Assembly (NCBI RefSeq): GCF_023516505.1
Contig: NZ_JAMGBB010000001.1
Coordinates: 558,001 to 622,000 of the forward strand
Length of the DNA: 64,000 bases
Reading direction: 5' to 3'
Origin: Sphingomonas brevis
GTDB lineage: Bacteria > Pseudomonadota > Alphaproteobacteria > Sphingomonadales > Sphingomonadaceae
The translations under genes and the position numbers were made by a program. This document shows positions 1-9,122 of this stretch, in pieces. Every line of letters starts with the position of its first letter. Position 1 is the stretch's first letter. The notes beneath the pieces were generated by a model. The model was given only the letters and a program-made list of their open reading frames with translations. It was not told the origin of the DNA and made no database searches.

Positions 1-1343
1 GCGTCACGCCGCAGGTCGCGCAGATAACGCCGCGAGCGCAGGTTGATCCGCTCCTCGTTGATCTGGGCGAAGACCTGATCGAAACTGGGCATGCTGGGGT
101 CGACCTCGTCCCGGCCGCATAGCACGAGCACCCGGACGCCTTCTTCGATCGAGCCGAATGGACGGGTGGCTTGGCCGACCTGCATCTGCAACATCATTTC
201 CTGCAGCTGCGGCGGCAGGTCGCGCATCTTTACATCGTCCGACTGGACGACTTCTCCGTTGAATTCGCCGGCAATGCGCTCAGCGCCGCCGCACCCGCCG
301 ATATTCTGCACCGCCGCTGCGAAGCGCCCAAGGATCGGCTCCGCTGACGCCCGGGTCGATCCCTTGGGAAAGGCGACAGTGAGCTGCTTCAAACTGAGGA
401 CGGCGTTGCGCGGATCGGCGGTCAGTATCTTTCGGACATCCTGGACAGCGACGATCGAATAGCCACCCTGAACCTTGATCGGGGCGGAGAGCGTCCCCGG
501 CCGCATCTGGCGGACGGCATTCGCAAGCTGGTCGGGCAACTGCTCGGGCCGGACCCAGCCAAGATCGCCGCCAACGGCCGCCGACGACGACTGCGAGAAT
601 TGACGGGCGTAGCCGACAAACGAAGCCCCTTGCTGCAGGGCGTTGAAGATCTTGGCCATATTGCCCTGGACTTCGGCGTCGTTGCTGCTGTTCGCGGCGA
701 GGAAGATCTCGCCCACGCGATACTCTTCGGCGCCCTTCGACGCTTCGAGCTTCTTGATGACCGCCTGGACCTCTTCGTCGCCGACGCTGACGCTGCTTTC
801 AATCTTCTTCGATTGCAGCCGGCGCCAGGCGATTTCGCCCTGGATCTGGCGGCGCAACGAGCGGATCGAGGAGCCGCGCGCTTTCAGATAATTCGCCATC
901 TGGTCCGGCGTTTGCTTCGCAGTGTTGGCAACCCGCGCGATGGTCTTGTCGATGTCCGCATCGGAGATTTCGATCTCCTCCGCCTTCGCTGCCTGGATTT
1001 GAAGGGTCTCGTCGATGAGATTGCTGAGGATCTGCTGGCGCAGCCGATCGATCTGGTCTTGCGGGATTGGCGTATTGTTGGCGATCGACAGGAAGGCGAG
1101 TCGCTGGTCGATGTCGGTCTGGGTGATGACCTCACCGTTGACGATGGCAGTCGCTTTGACCACCGACGGCATGGCGGAACCGAACAGTTGCGGATTTTCC
1201 GGCAGCTTCAAGGTTGCGGTCGAATCCACCGTCGGCTGCTGTCCGGTGCCCTGCGCCAGCGCTGCTGCCGCAACGGTGAGGCCGATCGCCAACGGAGCGA
1301 TCCGCGTCAACCAGGTCGAACGATCCAAATGCTTCACTACCAC
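1..1343 (-). CDS. surA: Periplasmic peptidyl-prolyl isomerase / outer-membrane protein chaperone SurA (C-terminus beyond window)
   Basis: The reading frame is open from a GTG at 1343 to the window edge, about 447 codons, so the C-terminal end is missing. It begins with a signal peptide (hydrophobic stretch ending in AALAQ near residue 31). A SurA N-terminal domain follows (VNGEVITQTDIDQRLAFL near residue 67). Next comes a parvulin domain with EYRVGEIFLA and GGDLGWVRPEQLP, and then a second parvulin-like region. SurA is a periplasmic chaperone that escorts unfolded outer-membrane proteins such as LptD to the Bam machinery. It lies downstream of lptD in the same orientation, a pairing common in Proteobacteria. 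GTG 1343 is preceded by AAGGA at a workable distance; a second GTG at 1337 is possible. Confidence 0.9.
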   Translation of the reverse strand, partial: MVVKHLDRSTWLTRIAPLAIGLTVAAAALAQGTGQQPTVDSTATLKLPENPQLFGSAMPSVVKATAIVNGEVITQTDIDQRLAFLSIANNTPIPQDQIDRLRQQILSNLIDETLQIQAAKAEEIEISDADIDKTIARVANTAKQTPDQMANYLKARGSSIRSLRRQIQGEIAWRRLQSKKIESSVSVGDEEVQAVIKKLEASKGAEEYRVGEIFLAANSSNDAEVQGNMAKIFNALQQGASFVGYARQFSQSSSAAVGGDLGWVRPEQLPDQLANAVRQMRPGTLSAPIKVQGGYSIVAVQDVRKILTADPRNAVLSLKQLTVAFPKGSTRASAEPILGRFAAAVQNIGGCGGAERIAGEFNGEVVQSDDVKMRDLPPQLQEMMLQMQVGQATRPFGSIEEGVRVLVLCGRDEVDPSMPSFDQVFAQINEERINLRSRRYLRDLRRD

Positions 1344-1409
1344 CCCTAAAATTCCTTTGTAGCCAACGCTATAGGGAGTTGCCTTTATCGCTGCGGGCTG
1401 AACCGAAGC

Positions 1410-3641
1410 TTAGCGGCCGATGCCCTTCAATGCGAAATTTATCGAAAAAGTGCTGCCCTTGCGGAACTCCCCGATGCGCTCATAGTCGCGCTTCCACGCC
1501 ACGCCAAGCTCAAGGCACTCATCTTCATATGTTATTCCAACGCGATGCCGGACTGGATCGAATCCATCGGCCAGGCTGATCGGGTCTTCGTCCTTGCTCG
1601 TCAGATCGAGCACGGTCGATCCAAACACTGACCAATAGGGGTGGAATTGCCAGCGGCCAGCGAGCCTCAGCTCTTCCTTGTCGCGGAGATCCTCGACGGT
1701 CGGCGATATGTCTCGGTTGAGTCTCAGATAGCCGGCCTGGATATAGGTCAGGTCGGTACCCACCGTAAGATCGACCTCGCTCCGGCGAAGGGCCAGATTA
1801 TCCTTGTCGATCCGGAAACGGTTGGTGATGTCGACCAGCCGGCCAAAACGGATTCGGGTTCGGCCGACGATGTCAGAAAATCTATCGGAAAGGCCGGTCC
1901 CGTTAGGAAATATGCCCGGCTCGCGAGTGAGGCGATAGCTCTGGCCGATCACGGTATAGATTGACCATTTGGGACGATCGAGCGCCCATTCGAAGCCGTA
2001 GGTTACGCGCGACCCGTCCTCCCACCGGTCGTATCCCGGGAAACGGTTGAGGGCGAAAAGGTTGCTATCCTCCAGGTCGACCGCCCTGGCGTCTTCATTG
2101 GGTATCTTGAGATTGTCGAGGGCGGGCGTGAGGACCAGCTGGAGCCTCGGCGTCAGCGTCTGAGTGCCGCCCCAAAGGGAGCCCACCAACGGCCATTTAA
2201 GATCAGCGGCGAGCGCCGCGATTCCGCGAAACTGCCAGCCCTCTTGGCCGCGATAGATGTCGACCGTTGTCTCGGCGGAATCGTCGGTGTGATAGGCGTC
2301 CGCCCGGGCATAGGCGGTGAAGGTCAGCTCCTGGCCCATCTGGGTCAGCTTCTTCAGGTCCCAGCGGGCGCTGGCGAAGGCTCGCTGCGTGTCCTGGCCA
2401 TCGACGCGCAGGATCGCCAGGCTGTTCGCCTGCAACTCAACCTGTCCGCCCAGCACCGGATCTTCGAGCCGGAAGCGGGCATCGATCGCCGGCAACGCGA
2501 TCGGAATCCTTTTCTGGACGTCGGTACTTCTCAGACCCTGGAACGCCCAGCCTTCGATCGAGACATAGCTGTCGAGGTCGATTCGCTCGGCACTGACGAA
2601 GTTGCGCAGGCGGTCGTCCCGGCTGATGTCATACTGGCGGGTGATGGTCTTGTCCGTCGCGCCCCGCAGCGAGCTGGTCAATGTCCAGTGGGGGTCGAGC
2701 TGGAAACGGCCATTGGCCTCGAAATAGCCCCGGAGCCCATGGCCGTCCGCAGGCGTGGGGTCGACTGCGTCCGCTTCCGGAATGTTGCCATAGGTGAGGA
2801 ACGCGCCGACTTGATAGGCGCCGGTGGACGTGAGGTGCCGCCACCGGCCTTCCAGCGCCGGCGCCGAGCCGGTGTAGAGATGCGGCGTGACCGTGAGATC
2901 GCGGTTGCGGTCAAGCCGCCAGTAATAGGGCAGGTTCACTTCAAGGCCGTTATTGCTGTCGATCCGGATGCCCGGCACCAGCGTCCCGCTGAACGCGCCC
3001 TCCCGCGAGCCGTCACCGATGCTGAATACCGGCAACAACGGCAGGGTCAGGCCGAGGATAGTCAGCCGGCCGCTTGCAAAGCGGATCCGGCCTGTCGTGC
3101 TGTCCCGGCTGATCCGTGCAGCGGTAATTTTCCAGCTGGGGTTCGCCGGGCAGCCGGCGGCAGTGGTGGCCGGACAGGCTGAATAGACTGCATTGACCAG
3201 CTCTGTCTGGTTTCCGCTCCTCGTACCGCGCACGGCGGCGATCCGGCCGCCGCTTTCGAGCACGATCAGCAAATTCTCGATCGTGCCGTCCTTGAGCGAT
3301 TCGCTGAGGTCCACCCGGTCGCCGATGAATTTGTCGCCCTGCGGATTGATTGCGACGACGTTGCCCTCGGCGACGACCCGGCCGCTGTTGCGGTCCCAGC
3401 TGACCCGGTCCGCGGCGAGGTAGTTGCCGTCGCGAGACATGCGCACTTGCCCCTCGGCAGTGACGATGTCGCCGCTGGTGTCGTAGGTTACCTGGTCCGA
3501 GCTAAAATCGATTACTTGCTCGGCCGCCGGCTCGGCCGCCGCCGGCGCGCTCTGGGCCAGCGCGGCGTTGGGCAAGGCCATGAACAGGGGCAGTGCCGTC
3601 AAACACAGGCCAATCGATCGCACTGCCAACACGCCCCGCAA
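1410..3641 (-). CDS. lptD: LPS-assembly outer-membrane protein LptD
   Basis: This 743-residue protein has a signal peptide (cleavage probably after ALAQ near residue 30). An LptA/OstA-like beta-jellyroll follows (about 45-170; ADRVSWDRNSGRVVAEGNV). A long C-terminal region (about 230-743) has alternating aromatic beta strands typical of the LptD barrel, and near the C-terminus lies the conserved YEDECLELGVAWKRDY. LptD forms the outer-membrane channel, with the LptE plug, that inserts lipopolysaccharide or lipooligosaccharide into the outer leaflet. Length is typical for sphingomonads. surA starts 66 nt downstream on the same strand, so the two are probably cotranscribed. The divergent neighbour is pepA. 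Confidence 0.95.
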   Translation of the reverse strand: MRGVLAVRSIGLCLTALPLFMALPNAALAQSAPAAAEPAAEQVIDFSSDQVTYDTSGDIVTAEGQVRMSRDGNYLAADRVSWDRNSGRVVAEGNVVAINPQGDKFIGDRVDLSESLKDGTIENLLIVLESGGRIAAVRGTRSGNQTELVNAVYSACPATTAAGCPANPSWKITAARISRDSTTGRIRFASGRLTILGLTLPLLPVFSIGDGSREGAFSGTLVPGIRIDSNNGLEVNLPYYWRLDRNRDLTVTPHLYTGSAPALEGRWRHLTSTGAYQVGAFLTYGNIPEADAVDPTPADGHGLRGYFEANGRFQLDPHWTLTSSLRGATDKTITRQYDISRDDRLRNFVSAERIDLDSYVSIEGWAFQGLRSTDVQKRIPIALPAIDARFRLEDPVLGGQVELQANSLAILRVDGQDTQRAFASARWDLKKLTQMGQELTFTAYARADAYHTDDSAETTVDIYRGQEGWQFRGIAALAADLKWPLVGSLWGGTQTLTPRLQLVLTPALDNLKIPNEDARAVDLEDSNLFALNRFPGYDRWEDGSRVTYGFEWALDRPKWSIYTVIGQSYRLTREPGIFPNGTGLSDRFSDIVGRTRIRFGRLVDITNRFRIDKDNLALRRSEVDLTVGTDLTYIQAGYLRLNRDISPTVEDLRDKEELRLAGRWQFHPYWSVFGSTVLDLTSKDEDPISLADGFDPVRHRVGITYEDECLELGVAWKRDYERIGEFRKGSTFSINFALKGIGR

Positions 3642-3655
3642 GGTCCGAAGAAGAT

Positions 3656-3683
3656 GGAACCAGTGCCTATTGCACCTTGTTCC
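3656..3683. promoter_or_regulatory. Inverted repeat in the lptD-pepA divergent intergenic region
   Basis: GGAAC at one end and GTTCC at the other enclose GTGC and GCAC arms, giving an imperfect 28-bp palindrome just upstream of lptD. It may be an operator or part of the divergent promoter region. No regulator can be named. The rest of 3642-3793 shows no gene. Confidence 0.25.
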
Positions 3684-3793
3684 AAGGGCGGCAATCCGCC
3701 TTGCGACGGGAGCCGACGGGCCGCCCCTTTGCCATGACGCAATGGAGGTCTTAAGGAGCGGCCAACTTTGAACGCATTACGCTGAGGAATTTC

Positions 3794-5263
3794 ATGGAAA
3801 TCCGCTTCTCCGACACTCGCCCGAGCGGCGATTTTGCACTGGTGCTTCCTGCCGCCGGATCGACGCGACCCGGCCTCGACAGCATTGGCGACGCCAAGAG
3901 CGCCGTTGAAGGTGCGTTGAAGCGCAACCGCTTCGAGGGCGAGTCCGGCGCGATGGTCGAACATTTTGTCGAGGGCGATAAGGGCGGCCGGCTGCTCGTA
4001 GTTGGCACCGGTGACGACGCAACCTTGGGCGAGGGGCCGGAGAAGCTGGGCGGCGGCGCAGTGGCACGCCTGCTTACCTCTGGCGAAACCAGCGCGGTGA
4101 TCGATCTTAGCGGGCTCAACTATGACGCCGATGCAGCTGCCCGGGTCGCGCTCGGCGCAGCGCTGCGCAGCTGGCGCTACGACCGCTACCGGACCAAGCT
4201 CAAGGACAAGCAGAAGCCGACCCTGACATCGGTCACGATCGTCGGAGCGGGAGCAGATGCCGAAAAGCGCTATGCCAGCCGCTACGCCGCCGTGGTCGAG
4301 GGCGTGTCGCTGACGCGCGAACTGGTTACCGAGCCGCCCAACATCATTTACCCGGAAACTTTCGTTGAGCGGGTGCAGAAGAGCATCGAAGGCCTCGGCC
4401 TCGAGGTGCAGGTGCTCGGCGGCGAGCAGATGGCAAAACTCGGCATGGGCGCGCTGCTGGGCGTATCCCAGGGCTCGGTGCGCGAGCCCAGGCTGCTGGT
4501 GCTGAAGTGGAATGGCGGCAAGCAGGGCGATGCCCCGGTAGCCTTCATCGGTAAGGGCGTGACCTTCGATACCGGCGGCATCTCGATCAAGCCGGCCGCC
4601 AACATGGAAGCGATGAAGTGGGACATGGGCGGTGCCGGTGCCGTGGTCGGCGCGATGAAGGCGCTCGCCGGGCGGAAGGCGAAAGCCAATGTCGTCGGCG
4701 TCTGCGGCCTGGTCGAGAACATGCCCGACGGAAACGCCCAGCGGCCGGGCGACGTGGTCACCACCATGTCCGGCCAGACGGTCGAGGTAATCAACACCGA
4801 CGCCGAGGGCCGGCTGGTGCTGTGCGATGCGATGACCTGGACGCAGAGAAATCTGAAGCCGAAGACAATCGTCGATCTCGCGACCCTGACTGGCGCAATG
4901 GTGATCACGCTTGGCCATGAATATGCCGGCATCTTTGCCAACAACGAGATTCTCGCAGCGGCGCTCATCAAGGCGGCGGACGCCAGCGGCGACAAGCTGT
5001 GGCGCCAGCCCCTGGCGGAGGCTTATGACCGGCTGATCGACAGCCAGATTGCCGACATGAAGAATGTCGGCCCGCGTGAGGCGGGGTCGATCACTGCGGC
5101 GCAATTCCTGCAGCGCTACGTTGATGATGGCGTCGCCTGGGCGCACCTCGACATCGCCGGCATGGCGTGGTCGGACAAGGACAAGCCAACCTATGGCAAG
5201 GGCGCGACTGGCTATGGAGTGCGGTTGCTCGACCAGTATATCGCCGATACGGCCGAGGGCTGA
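3794..5263 (+). CDS. pepA: Leucyl aminopeptidase (M17 family)
   Basis: This 489-residue protein is the usual M17 length. The signature NTDAEGRLVLCDAM is at about residue 334 and the metal/lysine segment GKGVTFDTGG at about 254, so the catalytic machinery (two-metal site with its Lys and Arg) is intact. The N-terminal alpha/beta domain is more variable, as in the family. The enzyme removes N-terminal residues, preferentially leucine, from peptides in the cytoplasm. The start ATG is preceded by GAGGAA at good spacing. holC begins 9 nt after the stop, so the two form an operon; this pepA-holC order is common in Proteobacteria. Confidence 0.95.
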   Translation: MEIRFSDTRPSGDFALVLPAAGSTRPGLDSIGDAKSAVEGALKRNRFEGESGAMVEHFVEGDKGGRLLVVGTGDDATLGEGPEKLGGGAVARLLTSGETSAVIDLSGLNYDADAAARVALGAALRSWRYDRYRTKLKDKQKPTLTSVTIVGAGADAEKRYASRYAAVVEGVSLTRELVTEPPNIIYPETFVERVQKSIEGLGLEVQVLGGEQMAKLGMGALLGVSQGSVREPRLLVLKWNGGKQGDAPVAFIGKGVTFDTGGISIKPAANMEAMKWDMGGAGAVVGAMKALAGRKAKANVVGVCGLVENMPDGNAQRPGDVVTTMSGQTVEVINTDAEGRLVLCDAMTWTQRNLKPKTIVDLATLTGAMVITLGHEYAGIFANNEILAAALIKAADASGDKLWRQPLAEAYDRLIDSQIADMKNVGPREAGSITAAQFLQRYVDDGVAWAHLDIAGMAWSDKDKPTYGKGATGYGVRLLDQYIADTAEG

Positions 5264-5272
5264 TCAGAAGCG

Positions 5273-5710
5273 GTGCGCGTCGACTTCTACCAACTCGGCG
5301 CGGCGCAGCCCGACAGCGTGATTGCCGCAATCGCAGCCAAGCTCGTCGGCGAACAGCAACGCCTGCTCGTAGTCGCCGGGGACGAAGGGCTGCTTGCCCG
5401 GCTCGACCGTCAGCTATGGGACCAAGGCGCAGCCAGCTTCTTGCCGCATGGTTTGGCGGGCGGTTCGGACGATGCGGCCCAGCCGATCCTGCTGTCGACT
5501 GGAACCGACGCGCCCAATCTTGCCCGCAACATGTTGATCGCCGACGGCGAATGGCGTGAGGCGGCGCTGGGTTACGACCGCGCCTTCTATCTGTTCGACG
5601 AAGCAACGCTGGAAGGTGCCCGGCTGGCCTGGAAGCTTCTTGCGGGCCGCGAGGGTATCGAGCGCAACTACTGGTCAAATGAAGACGGAAAGTGGGTCAA
5701 GAAGGCCTGA
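5273..5710 (+). CDS. holC: DNA polymerase III chi subunit
   Basis: This 145-residue protein starts with GTG (MRVDFYQLG). It has the HolC fold pattern: the N-terminal YQL segment, a middle GxxEGLLARLDRQLW-like helix (GDEGLLARLDRQLW) and ILLSTGTDAPN near residues 80-90. HolC links the clamp loader to single-stranded DNA-binding protein at the replication fork. It lies directly behind pepA with a 9-nt gap. The C-terminal segment LAWKLLAGREGIERNYW is characteristic of alphaproteobacterial HolC. Confidence 0.9.
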   Translation: MRVDFYQLGAAQPDSVIAAIAAKLVGEQQRLLVVAGDEGLLARLDRQLWDQGAASFLPHGLAGGSDDAAQPILLSTGTDAPNLARNMLIADGEWREAALGYDRAFYLFDEATLEGARLAWKLLAGREGIERNYWSNEDGKWVKKA

Positions 5711-5738
5711 GCCTTGCCCTCGTCCCCTGAGCCCGCAC

Positions 5739-5857
5739 GGTCTTGATCGTTTCAGGCTCAGCCTGAAACGTGAATCTAGACCGCACTAAGGTCTGGAGCC
5801 TGATTCACGGTGAAAATGGAAGCGGCGGCACTTCCATTTTTAACGATCAGGCTCTAG
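5739..5857. repeat. Two-hairpin intergenic repeat (TCA-bulge palindrome family), copy 1
   Basis: Two consecutive imperfect hairpins lie between holC and ndk. The first pairs GTTTCAGGCT with AGCCTGAAAC, flanked by CTTGATC on the left and GTGAATCTAG on the right. The second pairs GAGCCTGATTCACGG...ATGGAAG with CTTCCAT...CGATCAGGCTC. In each hairpin one arm carries an extra TCA between GAT and CG. Related hairpins occur at 11689-11814 and 48391-48433. Confidence 0.75.
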
Positions 5858-5900
5858 GGCGCGGCCAATTCCAACCCCTGACAATCCTGGAGCCTTCACG

Positions 5901-6323
5901 ATGGCGGTTACCCGCACCTTTTCGATCATCAAGCCCGACGCTACCCGTCGCAACCTGACCGGCGCGGTCACCAAGCTGCTCGAGGAAGCGGGCCTGCGTG
6001 TGGTCGCTTCGAAGCGGATCCACATGACCCGCGACCAGGCCGGGGGCTTCTACGCGGTCCACAAGGAGCGGCCATTCTACAACGACCTCTGCACGTTCAT
6101 GACCTCGGGCCCGGTGGTGGTCCAGGTTCTCGAGGGCGAGGATGCGGTCAAGCGCAACCGTGACGTGATGGGCGCAACCAATCCGGCTGACGCGGCCGAA
6201 GGCACCATACGCAAGCTCTATGCCGAATCGATCGAGGCCAATTCGGTCCATGGGTCGGACAGCGACGAGAATGCGGCGATCGAGATTGCCTTCTTCTTCC
6301 AGCCCAACGAAATCGTCGGCTAA
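5901..6323 (+). CDS. ndk: Nucleoside diphosphate kinase
   Basis: This 140-residue protein matches the compact bacterial NDK family throughout ([18 protein letters not shown] at the N-terminus). The phosphate-accepting histidine is His117 in [11 protein letters not shown] balances nucleoside triphosphate pools by transferring the terminal phosphate between nucleotides via that histidine. The gene stands alone between the two-hairpin repeat upstream and a convergent small gene downstream. Confidence 0.96.
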   Translation: MAVTRTFSIIKPDATRRNLTGAVTKLLEEAGLRVVASKRIHMTRDQAGGFYAVHKERPFYNDLCTFMTSGPVVVQVLEGEDAVKRNRDVMGATNPADAAEGTIRKLYAESIEANSVHGSDSDENAAIEIAFFFQPNEIVG

Positions 6324-6341
6324 GCTGTCCGGGGGACAGCT
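6323..6341. terminator. Hairpin at the end of ndk, possible bidirectional terminator
   Basis: AGCTGTCC, a GGG loop and GGACAGCT form a perfect 8-bp stem that begins at the ndk stop codon, in the gap before a convergent gene. There is no T-tract, so intrinsic termination is uncertain. Confidence 0.4.
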
Positions 6342-6360
6342 GAAGTCCGGCGATTGGCGG

Positions 6361-6861
6361 CTAACGGCTGAGACCGGCCAGCCGGAGCGAGCGGCCGCCC
6401 AACAGGCCGCCGCCGTCCCAATTGTAGCTGATCACGTAGGAGCCGGTGGCGGACTTGTCCGCGCCGGCTTCGACATATTTGGCGTCGATCCGTACGCGGA
6501 CGCGATGCATGCCATCGCCTTCCTCGGCTGATTTGCCGAGCGCATCTTCCAATGCCTTGGCGCCCAGCTCGCCGTCGCCGCCAAGCTCGATCTTGGACGC
6601 ACCAACCGCAATCGCCAACGACTGGAGCGCATGGCTGCCCTCGACCGGTGTGATTTCGAGTACGCGGCCCTCGTCAGCCACATGACCGCCGAGCCTCAGC
6701 GGGATCGACGCCTGCTTTTCAACCACCAGCGGCTTCTCATCGGGCTTGGTATATTCGCGCCACAGCCCAAGGCCGGAGACAACGAGGGCGGCAATGGCAA
6801 TCGCCTCGCCCAATGTCACCCAGCGCAGCCGTGATTTTTTCTTGACTTCAGCTTCACTCAT
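6361..6861 (-). CDS. Hypothetical membrane-anchored protein
   Basis: I do not recognise this 166-residue protein. It has a short basic N-terminus (residues 1-14) and one transmembrane helix (about 16-34, LGEAIAIAALVVSGLGLW), which suggests an inner-membrane anchor. A soluble, probably periplasmic beta-rich domain of about 125 residues follows, ending in GGRSLRLAGLSR. There are no catalytic motifs. It is convergent to ndk and upstream of the c-di-GMP protein on the same strand, with about 85 nt between them. The function is unknown. Confidence 0.7.
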   Translation of the reverse strand: MSEAEVKKKSRLRWVTLGEAIAIAALVVSGLGLWREYTKPDEKPLVVEKQASIPLRLGGHVADEGRVLEITPVEGSHALQSLAIAVGASKIELGGDGELGAKALEDALGKSAEEGDGMHRVRVRIDAKYVEAGADKSATGSYVISYNWDGGGLLGGRSLRLAGLSR

Positions 6862-6945
6862 CGTCGTGCAAACCCGGTTTGGGGAGTTTGTCGACTGCTT
6901 AGCGGCCCTTGCCTCAGCTTTGTAGCCGCCGTGAACTTAATCGCC

Positions 6946-9033
6946 TCAGCCAGTTTCCGATGCATCGCCAGACGTGAGGTAATCGGGCTTCATGACAGTT
7001 GATCCAGTGGGCGCCGGTTTGGCGGGTTGGAGCAGCCTGAGGTCGAACTTCTCCCTGAACTGGACCCCGAATTGCGTGCCCTTCACCCAGCGAATCTCCG
7101 CGTCGATCAATCCGCCGGCGGCGAAATCGAGCTGGATTTCCGCCCCAACCGTCATTTCTTCGCGGCATTCGACCAGCGCCCCGCCCGACGAGATATTCCT
7201 GAGGCGGGCGCCTTTTACCTGCCCCAGGTGATGGAGCAGTGTTGCCCTGATAATCCGGATACGCGGTTCGCGCGGCGGCAACTGTGCAGGCAGGGTTGCC
7301 GCGCCTTTCTTGGCCAGCTCCAGGGCTTCCTCGGCAGGCATGGGCTTGCCGAAGATGTAGCCCTGGACCAGTGGGCAGCCGAGGTCGCGCACCAGCTGCA
7401 GTTCCTCTGGCGTTTCGACCCCTTCGGCAATGGTCCGCATCTTGAGGTCGGATGCCAGGCCCACCATCGCCCGGATGAGCGCGGCGTTGCGGCTTTCCGG
7501 GTCGGATGCGCCGTTGACGAAGGACCGATCGATCTTGATCTTGTCGAACGGAACGCGCTGCAGGTAGCTGAGGCTTGAATAGCCGGTACCGAAGTCGTCG
7601 AGCGCCAGCTTGATCCCAATATCCTTGAGGGCTCGGATCATGTCGTGGACGTGATCGTCATTGCTGAGGAACACACCCTCGGTAATCTCAAGTTCCAGCC
7701 GTTTGGCGGGAAGGCCAGTGTCGCCAAGCACCATGCGCACGGTCGAGGTAAGCGCCGGCGATTTGAACTGGATCGGCGACAGGTTTACCGCGACCGAGAT
7801 ATGCGGCGGCCAGTTCGCCGCTTCTGCGCAGGCAGTCCGAAGCACCCATTCGCCGATCTCGTCGATCAACCGAATCTCTTCGGCCAGGGGAATGAATACT
7901 GCCGGGCTGACCGGGCCATGCTCTGGATGGTCCCAGCGGATCAGTGCTTCGAAGCCGGTTACCTCCTCGCTCGAAGCATCGACCTGGGGCTGGTAGACGA
8001 CCCTGAGCTGACCCTTTTCGAGAGCGACCCGCAGGTCGGACTCCATCAGCTGACGCTCGCGCGCTGCTTCGTGCATTTCCGGCGCGAAGAAGCGGAAGCA
8101 TCCCTTGCCGGCTGCCTTTGCCGCGTACAGCGCAAGATCGGCGTCGCGCATCAGATCGTCGGAAGTCCGATCGTCATAGTCCGAAGTGACGATCCCGACC
8201 GAAGCGCCGATCGAAACCAGCGTGCCGTTGATCGTGTAGGGGCGCGACAGGCTGTCGATAATGCCCTGGGCGACCTTCGACAGCTCATCGTTCGACGACA
8301 TGGCTGGCAGCACCACCTGGAATTCGTCGCCGCCAAGACGGCCGACTTGCCCGGCCTTGCCGACTTCGTCAGTCAGTCGCAGGGCGACCAACCGCAAGAG
8401 CGTGTCTCCGGCCGGGTGACCAAGCGTATCGTTGACTGCCTTGAAGCGATCCAGGTCGAGCAGGAACACCGAGCAGCGGTGCTTTCTCCGCACTGCTCCA
8501 ACCAGCGCGTCGTCCAACGCGCGCCGGAGGGCTTCGCGGTTGGCAAGGCCGGTCAGCGAATCCTGCCGGGCCAGGCGGTCGAGTTCGACCTCCGACTGGC
8601 GCATTTTCGTAAGGTCGGAAGCATAGCCCCTGAACCCGAAGAAACGGCCAGCCTCATCGTGGACCGGCCGGCCCGAGATCGACCACCAAATCTCGTTCTT
8701 TGTCTTGGCCCGGACGATCAGGTCCTGGAAAGCCACGTGCGACGACAGGTAGAAGCCGAGCGTCCGCTCCGACGTTCCGGCGCCGTCAGCGGTCTCCGAG
8801 AAGGTGAGGTCGGAGAAGGGCCGATTCAGCAGGTCTTCCGGTTCCCGCCCCAGGGCGCGGGCGACATTGTCGCTAATGTAGGAAAGCGTTCCGTCACGCC
8901 CGGTTTCCCAGAACCAGCCTTTTTCGCTGTTCTCAAACTCCTGGATGAGGCCTTCGGCGCGCGACGATTGGGGACGCGAATCGTCCTGGGCCGAACTGGC
9001 CCCCGGTCTCAAAAATTTTCCGATCGTTCCCAC
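6946..9033 (-). CDS. PAS-GGDEF-EAL-PilZ cyclic-di-GMP signalling protein
   Basis: This protein of about 695 residues has four domains. A PAS sensor lies near 30-140 (WFWETGRDGTLSYISDN), a diguanylate cyclase domain has an intact GGDEF at about 234, and a phosphodiesterase domain has EALIRW at about 361 plus DDFGTGYSSLSYL. The C-terminal PilZ-like domain (about 600-690) has NISSGGALVEC. Both catalytic motifs are intact, so it could make and degrade c-di-GMP; the net direction cannot be told. No transmembrane segment is visible, so it is probably cytoplasmic. I chose GTG 9033 because GAGG lies 5 nt upstream; the frame is open to another GTG at 9063 with no ribosome-binding site. Confidence 0.92.
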   Translation of the reverse strand: MGTIGKFLRPGASSAQDDSRPQSSRAEGLIQEFENSEKGWFWETGRDGTLSYISDNVARALGREPEDLLNRPFSDLTFSETADGAGTSERTLGFYLSSHVAFQDLIVRAKTKNEIWWSISGRPVHDEAGRFFGFRGYASDLTKMRQSEVELDRLARQDSLTGLANREALRRALDDALVGAVRRKHRCSVFLLDLDRFKAVNDTLGHPAGDTLLRLVALRLTDEVGKAGQVGRLGGDEFQVVLPAMSSNDELSKVAQGIIDSLSRPYTINGTLVSIGASVGIVTSDYDDRTSDDLMRDADLALYAAKAAGKGCFRFFAPEMHEAARERQLMESDLRVALEKGQLRVVYQPQVDASSEEVTGFEALIRWDHPEHGPVSPAVFIPLAEEIRLIDEIGEWVLRTACAEAANWPPHISVAVNLSPIQFKSPALTSTVRMVLGDTGLPAKRLELEITEGVFLSNDDHVHDMIRALKDIGIKLALDDFGTGYSSLSYLQRVPFDKIKIDRSFVNGASDPESRNAALIRAMVGLASDLKMRTIAEGVETPEELQLVRDLGCPLVQGYIFGKPMPAEEALELAKKGAATLPAQLPPREPRIRIIRATLLHHLGQVKGARLRNISSGGALVECREEMTVGAEIQLDFAAGGLIDAEIRWVKGTQFGVQFREKFDLRLLQPAKPAPTGSTVMKPDYLTSGDASETG

Positions 9034-9122
9034 TCGTGCCTCAGTCCTCGGACGGCAATGCACTAATGTGGTTTAAATTCGGTTAGGTTTCGAAAGTTTA
9101 GTCGCAGCTGCGAGACTTGGGC

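Noticed and set aside
3656-3683. Possible EcfG (GGAAC-N16/17-CGTT) promoter near lptD
   Set aside because: GGAAC is present but the -10 part is TTGTT with wrong spacing; the site is only reported as an inverted repeat.
3599-5146. 515-residue minus-strand ORF across pepA
   Set aside because: Shadow of pepA, with His/Leu/Arg-biased composition and no domain.
5770-5958. Short ORF in the holC-ndk gap
   Set aside because: It is formed by the two-hairpin repeat and runs out of frame into ndk.
7645-9066. 473-residue plus-strand ORF over the GGDEF-EAL gene
   Set aside because: Antisense shadow; the minus-strand frame has GGDEF, EAL and PilZ motifs.
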